From Tautonia plasticadhaerens (GTDB lineage: Bacteria > Planctomycetota > Planctomycetia > Isosphaerales > Isosphaeraceae), in NCBI RefSeq assembly GCF_007752535.1, contig NZ_CP036426.1:8184001-8248000 (forward strand): a stretch of 64,000 nucleotides of DNA. The letters are read 5' to 3'. Of this stretch, positions 34,539 through 42,881 are shown piece after piece. Made by a program: the position numbers and the translations under genes. Below the pieces are notes generated by a model. It searched no databases, was not told the DNA's origin, and saw only the letters and a program-made list of their open reading frames with translations. The first letter of the stretch is position 1; every line of letters starts with the position of its first letter.

Positions 34539-35492
34539 ATGCGACCGCCCCCCGTCCTGATCGGCCTGCTGCTGCTCTCTGGCCTGGCCCTCGCCTGGCC
34601 GAGGGCGTTCGGGTCCTCGGCGTTCGACCCCTTCCTCGCCAGCACGGGGGGCCTTTGGGGCCTGATCGCGCTGGCGATGTTCGCCATCGGCTGGCGGCTG
34701 CCCCGCGACGAGGTCGCGCAGGTCGCCCGGCGGTGGCCGGCGGTGCTCGGCGGGACGGCGGTCCAGTACGCGGCGATGCCCGCGCTCGCCTACCTCGCCG
34801 CCCGGCTCTCCCGGCTCGACGCCGACGCCACCGTCGGCCTGATCCTCGTCGGCTGCGTGCCCGGGGCGATGGCCTCCAACGTCCTCACCCTGATGGCCCG
34901 GGGCAACGTCAGCTACTCCGTCAGCCTGACGACCCTGGCCACCGTCGCCTCGCCGGTCGTCGTCCCGCTGACACTCCGGGTCGCGCTGGGGGGCATCTCG
35001 GTCGACTTCCCGGCGGCCGACGCCATGCGGCAGCTCTCCCTGTTCGTCGTCCTCCCGGTGGGGCTCGGCCACGCCCTCGGCCGGGCCCGGCCGGGATGGG
35101 CCCGTGCGGCCGGGCCGGTCGCCGAGGCGGCGGCGAACCTGGCGATCCTCTGGATCATCGCCGTGGTCGTCGCCGCCAACCGCGACCGCCTCGCCGTGCC
35201 CGACGCCCGCCTGATCGCCGCCTTGCTGGCGGTCAACCTCCTGGGCTACCTCGCCGGCGACCTCGGCGGCCGGGCCTTGTGCGTGGATCGCCCGATGCGA
35301 CGGGCCCTCACGCTGGAGGTCGGCATGCAGAACGCCGGCCTCGGCACCACGATCGCCCTCTCCCTGTTCCCCGACCGCCCCGCCGTGGCCATCCCCTGCG
35401 CCCTCTACACCTTCGGCTGCATGCTCACGGGCACGGCCCTGGCCTCCTGGTGGGGCCGGGACCCCGTCGAGGCACGCCCCGCTCCCCCCTGA
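34539..35492 (+). CDS. Bile acid:sodium symporter family transporter
   Basis: 317 residues, about 9 to 10 hydrophobic helices and no signal beyond the first helix (VLIGLLLLSGLALAWP). GLILVGCVPGAMASNVLTLMARGN and LTLEVGMQNAGLGTTIALSLF are the two crossover motifs that carry the sodium sites in the SBF/BASS family. Bacterial members move organic anions such as pantoate or keto acids; the substrate is not inferable. ATG 34539 places the first helix at the N terminus; a GTG further upstream would add a hydrophilic lead. Confidence 0.85.
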   Translation: MRPPPVLIGLLLLSGLALAWPRAFGSSAFDPFLASTGGLWGLIALAMFAIGWRLPRDEVAQVARRWPAVLGGTAVQYAAMPALAYLAARLSRLDADATVGLILVGCVPGAMASNVLTLMARGNVSYSVSLTTLATVASPVVVPLTLRVALGGISVDFPAADAMRQLSLFVVLPVGLGHALGRARPGWARAAGPVAEAAANLAILWIIAVVVAANRDRLAVPDARLIAALLAVNLLGYLAGDLGGRALCVDRPMRRALTLEVGMQNAGLGTTIALSLFPDRPAVAIPCALYTFGCMLTGTALASWWGRDPVEARPAPP

Positions 35493-35630
35493 GCGGCTCC
35501 CCTTCGCGCCGAATTCATCCGGAGGGCCGGTGTCCCGGGGCGGCCCCCCCGGTATGATCTTCCCCGGGCCGGCCAGCAGTCCCGGCCCGTCACATCCCAT
35601 GCCCCAATTCCCACGGATCGCGAGGCACGC

Positions 35631-36182
35631 ATGATGATCGCTCCGCTGATGGTCCCCAGCCTGCTCGCCCTGCTGATCGGCCCCGGCCCCGCCCCCTCGC
35701 CGATTGTCGCCCAGGACGAGGAGGAGGCCTCCTATCACGGCACCTTCACCTACGTCAAGGGGATGCGAGGCGACCAGGAGGTCCCCGAGGAGAACCTCGA
35801 GGGCCGCACGGTCGAGATCGAGGAGGGCGAGCTCACGCTGGTCGGCCCCGACGGCACCGACGAGTTCGTGATCAAGGTCACCATGGACGGCGAGCCCGGC
35901 GAGGACGGCGTCGGCAAGTTCACCATGGAAATCACCGAGTCCTCGGCCTTCGCCGAGGCCGTCGGCTCCAAGGCCAAGGCCCTCGGCAAGCACGAGGGGG
36001 ACACCATCACCGTCATCTACGACTACTCCGAGGGCGCCGAGTACCCCGACGACTTCGAGCCGGACGGCCCCACCCAGCACCTCTTCGTCCTCAAGAAGTC
36101 CGCCGAGGAGGAGGAGGACGACGACGACGAGGACGACGACGACGACGACACCGAGGAAGATGACGACGACCCCCGCGCCTGA
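35631..36182 (+). CDS. Secreted acidic protein, TIGR03067-like domain
   Basis: 183 residues. Short signal peptide (LMVPSLLALLIGPGPAPSP), then residues 35-150 resemble the planctomycete TIGR03067 beta-rich domain (GTFTYVKGMRGDQEVPEENL, LEGRTVEIEEGELTLVGPDG). The last 30 residues are almost only Asp and Glu, suited to calcium or cation binding. A TATGAT at 35553 could be the -10 box. Function unknown. Confidence 0.72.
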   Translation: MMIAPLMVPSLLALLIGPGPAPSPIVAQDEEEASYHGTFTYVKGMRGDQEVPEENLEGRTVEIEEGELTLVGPDGTDEFVIKVTMDGEPGEDGVGKFTMEITESSAFAEAVGSKAKALGKHEGDTITVIYDYSEGAEYPDDFEPDGPTQHLFVLKKSAEEEEDDDDEDDDDDDTEEDDDDPRA

Positions 36183-36224
36183 GCCGTTTCGCGGCCCATC
36201 CCCCGTGTCGGTCGACGGGACGAT

Positions 36225-36272
36225 CCCCTCCCCCTCTCCCCGCGAGCGGGGAGAGGGCCGGGGTGAGGGGTC
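36225..36272. repeat. CTCTCCCC-type hairpin repeat, copy 1
   Basis: CCCTCTCCCCGCGAGCGGGG and AGAGGG form a near-perfect stem, followed by CCGGGGTGAGGGG. A second copy is at 37940-37990 and related sequence is at 36325-36362. They sit in the gaps on both sides of the PEP-CTERM gene, probably as REP-like elements or terminators. Confidence 0.6.
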
Positions 36273-36399
36273 CCGGCATTCGCATCAAGGTGTTTGAATC
36301 GTCCGATCCCCCCTCAACCGGGCTTCGCCGACCCTCTCCCCCGCACGCGGGGGCGAGGGTCGGAACTCCCCGGATAGGACGTTCTCCGCCCCCCGGCGG

Positions 36400-37734
36400 T
36401 CATCCCCCGATCGCCGCCGCCCTCCCCCGTCGCCTCGACCGGACGACGACCGCCCCGAGGCCGACGGCGCCCCAGGCGACCAGGCTGATCGGCTCGGGCA
36501 CCGGGTTCGGGGAACCCGGGCCCGCCTTGGGCGAGATCCAGAGATCCGTCCGGTTGCGGTAGCCAGGCACCAGCCGGATCGGGTCGGGCAGCTCCAGCCA
36601 GGACATGGCGTCCGAGGCCCCCTCGAACAGGGGAGGGCCGTGGGTCCACAGGTGGCGGACCGAGGTCACCGTCGCCGTCAGGTCCGAGGCCCCCCCGGCC
36701 GTCACCCCGCCGTTGAGCACCCCCTCGACCACGAAATCGGACTCGGTCGCGACGGGACCCGGCCAGACTCCCCGCTCGAAGCCCAGCTCGATCCGGAAGG
36801 GCATGTCGATGTAGTCGAATCCGGAATTGGCCGGGAGTTCCCAGATCTCGAACGACCCCAGCTTGATCGGCGAGGCCAGGGCCGTCGGGCCCCAGGCCCC
36901 GAAGAAGTTGACGTGGTTGAACCCCACGCCCCCCCGATCGGCGATCCTCCCGGAGGTCGAGTATCCTACCAGCTCGCTCGCCCGACCCTCCCGGGCCCCG
37001 GACGCCGCCAGCATCGCCAGCACCCCGACCGCCGCCAGGCGGACGCCCCGGCCCCTGCCCGCCGCCCGCCGGCCCCGGACCCGGGACCGGGCCACGATCG
37101 CGCCCAGCCCGACCACGCCCCAGGCGAGCACCGAGGACGGCTCGGGCACCGGGCGGGGGTCGAACCTCGGGGTGATCCAGAGCTCTCCCCGATAGCCGTT
37201 CTCCTTCGACAGGAGGATCGACTCGGGGACCTCCATCCACCAGGGGTCGCTCCACGCCCCGTCGAGGTGGGAGGCGTCCCACCAGGACTTCAGGCGGGGC
37301 GAGTTGAGGGTCGCCGTCAGGTCGGACACCCCCGAGGGCGACACGCCGCCGTTGAGCACCCCCTCGATCACGTATTCCGGGCGCTCCCCGAAGCGGCTCC
37401 CCTCCGGGAAGAATTCCATGGAGATCCGGAACGGCATGTTGTGGTAGCGGAAGCCGGAGCCCTCCGGCAGCTCCTCGACCACCAGGTCCGCCACCTTGAA
37501 CGGCGAGGCCAGGTCCGTCGTGCTCCGGCCCCAGAGGTCATCGCTGATGTCGACGTGGTGGAACCCCACCCCCGCGGAGTTGCCGACGCTGGCGTGGGTC
37601 GAATACCTGACCAGCTCGCTCCCCCGGGCCGTCCCGGCCTCGAGCGCCGCCAGCAGCAGCAACGCCCCGACCGCCGCGAGGCGTCCGCCCCGACCCCGAC
37701 GCAGGCCCAGATCCGATCGTCCTTCGAGCGACAT
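36400..37734 (-). CDS. Tandem-fused PEP-CTERM protein
   Basis: 444 residues made of two similar complete PEP-CTERM proteins head to tail. Unit 1 has a signal-like LAAVGALLLLAALEAG, a beta-rich body starting SELVRYSTHASVG, and near residue 195 PVPEPSSVLAWGVVGLGAIV followed by RSRVRGRR. Unit 2 restarts at once with RLAAVGVLAMLAASG, SELVGYSTSG, and ends with PVPEPISLVAWGAVGLGAVV plus RSRRRGR near residue 411. Shared body motifs include GVLNGGV, DLTATV and MPFRI. PEP-CTERM sorts proteins to an exosortase; here a first sorting signal lies in mid-chain. Start 37734 is preceded by GGACGGAG. Confidence 0.82.
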   Translation of the reverse strand: MSLEGRSDLGLRRGRGGRLAAVGALLLLAALEAGTARGSELVRYSTHASVGNSAGVGFHHVDISDDLWGRSTTDLASPFKVADLVVEELPEGSGFRYHNMPFRISMEFFPEGSRFGERPEYVIEGVLNGGVSPSGVSDLTATLNSPRLKSWWDASHLDGAWSDPWWMEVPESILLSKENGYRGELWITPRFDPRPVPEPSSVLAWGVVGLGAIVARSRVRGRRAAGRGRGVRLAAVGVLAMLAASGAREGRASELVGYSTSGRIADRGGVGFNHVNFFGAWGPTALASPIKLGSFEIWELPANSGFDYIDMPFRIELGFERGVWPGPVATESDFVVEGVLNGGVTAGGASDLTATVTSVRHLWTHGPPLFEGASDAMSWLELPDPIRLVPGYRNRTDLWISPKAGPGSPNPVPEPISLVAWGAVGLGAVVVRSRRRGRAAAIGG

Positions 37735-38040
37735 GCCGGCACTCCGTCCCTTCCCCGGGGATTCACGCATCGCCTCGTGCGAGCGTCGGCGAATGTAGCC
37801 GGCGGCGCCCCCCCGTCAAGCCGAATCCGCTCGGGTATGCCTCCGGGAGTAGGCCGGCCCGAGCCGACGCGCGGCGGGTCGGCTCGTCGGGGGTCCCCCT
37901 CACCCGGCCTCCGGCCACCCAGGACGGGGGAGAGGGGCGGAGTCCCTCCCCCTCTCCCCGCGGGCGGGGAGAGGGCTGGGGTGAGGGGACTTCGATGGCT
38001 CGCAACGCGTTGCGCGTGGCCCGATCCCCCCTCACCCGGG
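37735..38040. repeat. CTCTCCCC-type hairpin repeat, copy 2, with flanks
   Basis: No gene. The stem CCCTCTCCCCGCGGGCGGGG plus AGAGGG is at about 37948-37975 and is followed by CTGGGGTGAGGGG. Further CCCCTCACCCGG strings flank it at both ends, as does a short GCAACGCGTTGC palindrome near 38003. Confidence 0.55.
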
Positions 38041-40734
38041 CTACGCCCAGATCTTCCCCAGCTCGTCCACCAGCTTGCCGAACTGCTCGGCGATCATCGG
38101 GAAGGCCTTGAAGTCGGGGGCCATCCTCCTCAGGTTCCGGAGCGCCCTGGCCACCCGGCCCGTCGCCTCCTCCTCCTTGGCCCCCTCGGCGACCTCCTCG
38201 ACCTCCGAGAGGGCGTCGCTCGCCGTCTGCTCCCCCACGCCCTCGGCCTTCGCGCGCTCGATGATCGCCTTCAGCTCGGCGAGCAGGCCCTTCGCGTCCT
38301 CCCCGCCCGGCCCCGTCACCTCGGGCATCTGGTTGATCGTGTTCGAGACCCTCCCGCTCAGCTCGCCGAAGTTGATCGTCGAGCCCGAGACGTGAGAAAC
38401 CTTGATGTTCTTGTTCGAGACATTCTTGCCCGGCTCGCTCATGATGAACTGCTCCACGTGGGCGATGTACGCCCCCCTGACGTCCCCCGACCGCATCCGG
38501 TCGGCCTCCCGGTCCCCCGCCGTCGTCACCCCTTCCAGCAAGTCGGCGACGTCGTACTTCCGGCCCGCACCCTCCGGCAGGTAGGTGCGTTCCCCCAGCT
38601 CTTCCAGCTTCAAGAGGTGCCGATAACCGACCACCACCCTCGGGTCGTCGGGCATCGGCACCTTCTCCTCGGCCTCCAGCCTCGGGATCGTCGCGTGGAT
38701 GGCCCGGAAGGCGTCGCGGACCACCGCCAGCGCCGCCCTCCGCCTCCGCTCCGGACCCAGCACCGAGACGAACACCCGCCCCGAGTCGGAATCCCCCCGC
38801 ACCAGCGCCCGGCAGCCGTCCACGCCCAGCAGCACGCCGCTCCGCCAGTACGTCGGCCGGTCGGGCGACAGGTAGCGGTGCATCCGGACGATGAACCGGC
38901 AGATCAGGCCCCCCGGCAGCACGTTGTAGTGGTACTGGAATTTCAAGGCCTTCGGGTCGTCCAGGTCCGGCAGGTCCGGCTCGTTGCGGGGCAGCAGCTC
39001 GGGGATCAGCCAGCGCCGGTTCGGCGCGTCGGCGAAGTCGAAGCACAGCTCGAACTTCCGCATCATCTCGATCAGGAACCGGTGCCGGTCGGCCGGATAC
39101 CGAACCGGGTCGTTCAGGATCCCGGCGATCTGGCCCCACTCCAGCCGGCCCTGCTGGCCCGCGAGTCGGGCGCTGTTGATCAGCCGATAGACGCCCCCCG
39201 TCACCCATTCCGGGTTGAGGATGTTCGTGTCCCTGAGTTCGTAGGGGTCCTCGGGGTCGTCGAAGTTCAGGACGTTCCCCAGGTCGTGGAGGAACCGGAG
39301 CAGGAGGTCCCGATCCCGGCGGTCGGTGAGCCGGTGTCGGCCGCAGATCCGCTCGTACTGGGCGTAGTCGATGAAGTCGCTCGACCGGGCCCGCTTGATC
39401 AGGCTCTCCTTGACCTTGAAGTAGCGCTCCGGCAATTCGTCGAAGACGTGCGGCAGCCCGCAGGACTCCCGGACGATCGCCCCTCGCAGGGCGTCGATCC
39501 CCGTCCCCTCGGCGCACGAGACCTTGAAGAACCCCCGCAGGTTCGGCGCGTAATCCTTCGCCAGCCTCCTCTCGTCCAGCTCCAAGTGGTGCGACTCCGC
39601 CTTGTTCACGACCACCAGCACGGGCGAGTCGGCCCCGTAGCTCTGGATGATCTTCAGCCAGTAGCGGACGTTCCCCTCGTTTTCCCCCTTGCGGGCGTCG
39701 AGCACCAGCAGGTAGAGGCTCCGCCTGGTGAGGAAGAACTGGTGGGTGGCGTGCATGATCTCCTGGCCGCCGAAGTCCCAGACGTTCAGCCGGACCCGCT
39801 CCCCCGCCGGGCCCCGGCGGAGGCCCTCGGGCGGGTCGATCATCCAGGGCTCGATGGCGATCCCCTCGGTCTTCGCCTCCTCCGGGTCGAACTCGTCCCG
39901 GATCAGCCGACGGACCAGCGAGGTCTTGCCGACGCCCCCCTGGCCGACGACCAGCAGCTTCGCCTCGTTGAGCCGACGCCTCGGCTGTCGCTGCCGCTGG
40001 AAGTAATAGCGGAGGATGTCCTTGGGGTCCGCGGGCTGGAGCCTCGACCGGGGCCGCTTCCCCGAGTACCGGTCCTTCTGCACGGCCTGCCGGTCGGGGC
40101 CCAGGACCTCCGGGGGCATGTCCAGGCCCGGATTCTCGTGCAGGTAGAGCTCCTCCAGCTCCTGGAGGCGGGCCAGCGACTCGGGCAGCGCCGTCAATCG
40201 GTTGTCGAAGAGGTAGAGCCGCTGCAGCCCGGTGAGCCCCCCGAGCGACTCGGGGAGCGTCGTCAACCGGTTGTGGAAGAGGTAGAGCTTCCGGAGCCCG
40301 CGAAGGCGACCGAGCGACTCGGGGAGCCTCACCAGCTGGTTGACCGACAGGTCGAGCACCTCCAACCAGCCCAACTTCCCCAACGACTCGGGGAGCGTCA
40401 CCAGCCGGTTGCCGCGGAGGTCGAGCAGCTCGAGTTCGGCCAGGTGCCCGATCGACTCGGGCAGCGCCGAGAGCCGGTTGCCGGACAGGTCGAGCGACCG
40501 CAGCCCGGCCAGGTGCCCGATCGACTCGGGCAGCGTCGCCAGCTGGTTGACCGACAGGTCGACCGCCGTCAGCCCCGAAATCCGGCCGATCTCCTCCGGG
40601 ACCCGCTCAAGCCCGAGGTCGCTGAGGTCCAGCTTCGCCCCCCCCGAGCGACGAACCTCGTCGATCCGGCGCTGGGCTTCCAGGAAGGGGGCTTCGGCGG
40701 GCATCCCCGGGCCTTCCGTCGGAGGTCGACTCAT
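38041..40734 (-). CDS. Roco family GTPase (LRR-Roc-COR) with C-terminal adaptor-like domain
   Basis: 897 residues. Residues 35-240 are eight 23-residue leucine-rich repeats (SIGHLAGLRSLDLSGNRLSA type). The Roc GTPase follows: P-loop VVGQGGVGKTS about 263-271, switch II VWDFGGQEIMH near 320, and NKAE near 376 in place of NKxD. Residues 440-720 are the COR dimerisation region (VFDELPERYFKVKESL, FLHDLGNVLNF, NPEWVTGGVYRLI). The last 130 residues hold HVSGSTINFGELSGRVSNTI and long helices, similar to a module I know from NTPase and signalling proteins. Start 40734 has GGGGTGGAG upstream. Array B is read divergently from its 5' side. Confidence 0.88.
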   Translation of the reverse strand: MSRPPTEGPGMPAEAPFLEAQRRIDEVRRSGGAKLDLSDLGLERVPEEIGRISGLTAVDLSVNQLATLPESIGHLAGLRSLDLSGNRLSALPESIGHLAELELLDLRGNRLVTLPESLGKLGWLEVLDLSVNQLVRLPESLGRLRGLRKLYLFHNRLTTLPESLGGLTGLQRLYLFDNRLTALPESLARLQELEELYLHENPGLDMPPEVLGPDRQAVQKDRYSGKRPRSRLQPADPKDILRYYFQRQRQPRRRLNEAKLLVVGQGGVGKTSLVRRLIRDEFDPEEAKTEGIAIEPWMIDPPEGLRRGPAGERVRLNVWDFGGQEIMHATHQFFLTRRSLYLLVLDARKGENEGNVRYWLKIIQSYGADSPVLVVVNKAESHHLELDERRLAKDYAPNLRGFFKVSCAEGTGIDALRGAIVRESCGLPHVFDELPERYFKVKESLIKRARSSDFIDYAQYERICGRHRLTDRRDRDLLLRFLHDLGNVLNFDDPEDPYELRDTNILNPEWVTGGVYRLINSARLAGQQGRLEWGQIAGILNDPVRYPADRHRFLIEMMRKFELCFDFADAPNRRWLIPELLPRNEPDLPDLDDPKALKFQYHYNVLPGGLICRFIVRMHRYLSPDRPTYWRSGVLLGVDGCRALVRGDSDSGRVFVSVLGPERRRRAALAVVRDAFRAIHATIPRLEAEEKVPMPDDPRVVVGYRHLLKLEELGERTYLPEGAGRKYDVADLLEGVTTAGDREADRMRSGDVRGAYIAHVEQFIMSEPGKNVSNKNIKVSHVSGSTINFGELSGRVSNTINQMPEVTGPGGEDAKGLLAELKAIIERAKAEGVGEQTASDALSEVEEVAEGAKEEEATGRVARALRNLRRMAPDFKAFPMIAEQFGKLVDELGKIWA

Positions 40735-40831
40735 CGACTCCACCCCGTCGAGCCGGGGCCAATAATGGCCAATTGTACACCAAGAGTGCCTAATCCGAAG
40801 GGAAATCTCCCGGCGATGGCGGCCCCGCGCG

Positions 40832-40868
40832 ATTTCGTGTGACTGGAAACGGGCCGGGACACGATGGT
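40832..40868 (+). promoter_or_regulatory. Promoter-like bipartite motif, copy 3 (head of array B)
   Basis: GATTTCGTGTGACT, 17 bases, CGATGGTAA. It lies about 100 bases upstream of the Roco start and points the opposite way, into the gene-free array B. Confidence 0.42.
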
Positions 40869-41559
40869 AATGGACGGGGACCCCGCTCGACCGGGGACGC
40901 CCGGCGCCCGTCCGATCCGCTCCTTGGCAACCCGAATCGAGTCGAAGGCCCGACCGACCGCCCGTCGGCCATCGAGGAGACCGGCGTCCGGTCCGGGTCC
41001 CGGCCCATCCCCCCGATTGTCGCACGACGCCCCGCGCGAATCGAACCCAATCCGCCGGTGCGCCCGCGCGGAGCGAACCCATTTCGCCGACGTAACTCCC
41101 GGCCCGATCAGGGAGTCTTCCGGTTCAGTTCGGCGCACCGGGCCGCCCCCGGTCGGCTCCCCGACCCCGCCCTCGGCCGCGGGGCCGGGGCGAGACGACC
41201 CCGGGCATCATCCCGGGGCGATCCTCCTCGGAGGCGTTCCCGGAGTCCGGCGCGAGACGAAGCCATTTCCCCGGTGCGCCCGCGCGGAGCGAACCCATTT
41301 CTCGGACGCAACCCCCGTACTGATCAAGACCTCCGCGATCGGCCGTTGGCGCACCGGCCCGTGCCGGGGCACCCGAAGTCGTGCCCACCCCGAGGGCACG
41401 CCGGGGGTCGGGCCCGGGGTCGGGACGACCCCGGTCACCGTGCGCGAATCGAACCCAGTTGCCCGGTGCGCTTGCGCGGAGCGAACCCATTTCTCTCCGA
41501 AAACATCTTGTCCTACAACGACTTGCGTCAATCCCAATCGGCGCACCGATCCCCGGGCC
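40869..41559 (+). repeat. Intergenic repeat array B
   Basis: An 825-base stretch between the Roco and M24 genes with no convincing gene. Three copies of CCGGTGCGCCCGCGCGGAGC followed by GAACCCATTTC start at 41055, 41271 and 41463 (spacing 216 and 192). Each is preceded by a GCGA(A)TCGAACCCA- or GACGAAGCCA-like string and followed after about 80 bases by GGCGCACCG. The leader shares GCTCCTTGGCAACCCGA (40919) with array A. The copies of the first 31 bases differ in only two or three positions. Confidence 0.7.
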
Positions 41560-42762
41560 CTACTGCCCCGAGGCGGTCGGATCGGCCAGGATGGGCAGGA
41601 CCCGTGTCTGGAGGCCGCCGGTGACGTGGACCTCGCCGGAGGCGTCGACGAAGACGTCGACCTCGGACCGGATGCCGAACTCGGGCAGGTAGATGCCGGG
41701 CTCGATCGAGAAGCAGGTCCGGGGCAGGACGAGGCGGGTCTCGTGGGTCTCCAGGTTGTCCATGTTGGCGCCGTTGCCGTGGGTCTCCTCGCCGATGCTG
41801 TGACCGGTCCGGTGAATAAAGGCATCGCCATAGCCGGCGGCCTCGATGACCTGCCGGGCGGCGTCGTCGACCTCGAAGCCCCGGAGGGGGGTCCCGGTCC
41901 GGGAGGCGTCCTCGACCCGGGCGATGGCGGCGTCCCGGGCCCGGGCGACGACCCGGAAGACGGCCTCGTATTGCTCGGGGACCTCGGTGCCGACGAAGCC
42001 GACCCGGGTCAGGTCGCTGTAGACGCCCCCGGGGCGGTCCATCTTGGCCCAGAGGTCGATCAGGACGAAGTCCCCTTCGCGGATCTCCGCATCCTGCCCG
42101 GCTTTGGGCTCGTAGTGCGGGTCGCCGCTGTGGGGCCCGACCCCGACGATGGGGGGGGAGTAGGTGGTCATGCCGTTGCGGTGGAAGTGGTCCATGATGA
42201 CCGCCTGCACCTCCGCCTCCCGGATGGAGCCGCCGCCGGAGCAGCGCCCGGCGATCAGGCCGAAGGCGACGTTGAAGGCCTCGGTCGTGTGCCCGGTGGC
42301 CTCCCGGTGCATCGCCCACTGCTCGTCCGACCACGAGGCCTCGAACCGCTGGATCAGGTCCCCGGACGGCCGGACCTCGACGCCGAAGGAACGGACCAGC
42401 TCCACCACCCCGGCGTCGACCCGGGCGATGTACGGGTTCGAGAGCCGGGGGGCGTACTCCATCGCCACCGCCTTCGATCCCCCGACGAGCGACCGGACCC
42501 CCTCCTCCAGCTCCTGCCATCGGAGGTACGCGGTGGCCTCGCCCGGCAGGTGGTCCAGGGCGCCGGGCTCGATCCGGTGGACCAGCTTCCTCGGCTCCCC
42601 CTGCCTCGGGATGAAGTAGAGGAATCGGCGGGTCGTCTTGGCCTTCTCGGGGAGGCCGAGCACCCGTCGGGCCAGCGGGTTGCTGCCCCGGAAGTCGTAC
42701 AGCAGCCAGCCGTCGAACCCGAACTGGCCGAGGGCCTCCTGGACGGCGGTCAGGTCGAACAT
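41560..42762 (-). CDS. M24 family metallopeptidase (Xaa-Pro aminopeptidase-like)
   Basis: 400 residues. N-terminal creatinase-like domain (about 1-160), then the pita-bread fold. Metal ligands can be read in order: DLWAKMD (first Asp), SDLTRVGF (second Asp), HRTGHSIG (His), SIEPGIY (Glu) and RSEVDVFV (Glu). Likely a dipeptidase or aminopeptidase; the odd SGDPHYEPKAGQDAEIREGD segment also fits the family. It lies 119 bases downstream of the amidase gene on the same strand and may belong to that transcript, suggesting a joint role in amide or peptide degradation. Confidence 0.87.
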   Translation of the reverse strand: MFDLTAVQEALGQFGFDGWLLYDFRGSNPLARRVLGLPEKAKTTRRFLYFIPRQGEPRKLVHRIEPGALDHLPGEATAYLRWQELEEGVRSLVGGSKAVAMEYAPRLSNPYIARVDAGVVELVRSFGVEVRPSGDLIQRFEASWSDEQWAMHREATGHTTEAFNVAFGLIAGRCSGGGSIREAEVQAVIMDHFHRNGMTTYSPPIVGVGPHSGDPHYEPKAGQDAEIREGDFVLIDLWAKMDRPGGVYSDLTRVGFVGTEVPEQYEAVFRVVARARDAAIARVEDASRTGTPLRGFEVDDAARQVIEAAGYGDAFIHRTGHSIGEETHGNGANMDNLETHETRLVLPRTCFSIEPGIYLPEFGIRSEVDVFVDASGEVHVTGGLQTRVLPILADPTASGQ

Positions 42763-42881
42763 GGCGGGCTCCCGGGGTGGGAAATGACGGATGGAGGAGG
42801 TTGGATGGCCGGTGGCCGGGGACGGGTCATGCCGGGTCGGCATTCGACGGCCGCACCGGGCGGGCCGACCATCCTCCGGCC

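Noticed and set aside
36640-40842. A 1400-codon open frame antisense to the PEP-CTERM and Roco genes
   Set aside because: No domain, and the reverse strand encodes well-defined LRR, GTPase and PEP-CTERM motifs.
40839-41624. Open frames beginning at the array B head
   Set aside because: They have different frames in A, B and C and run antisense into the M24 gene; no ribosome-binding site.
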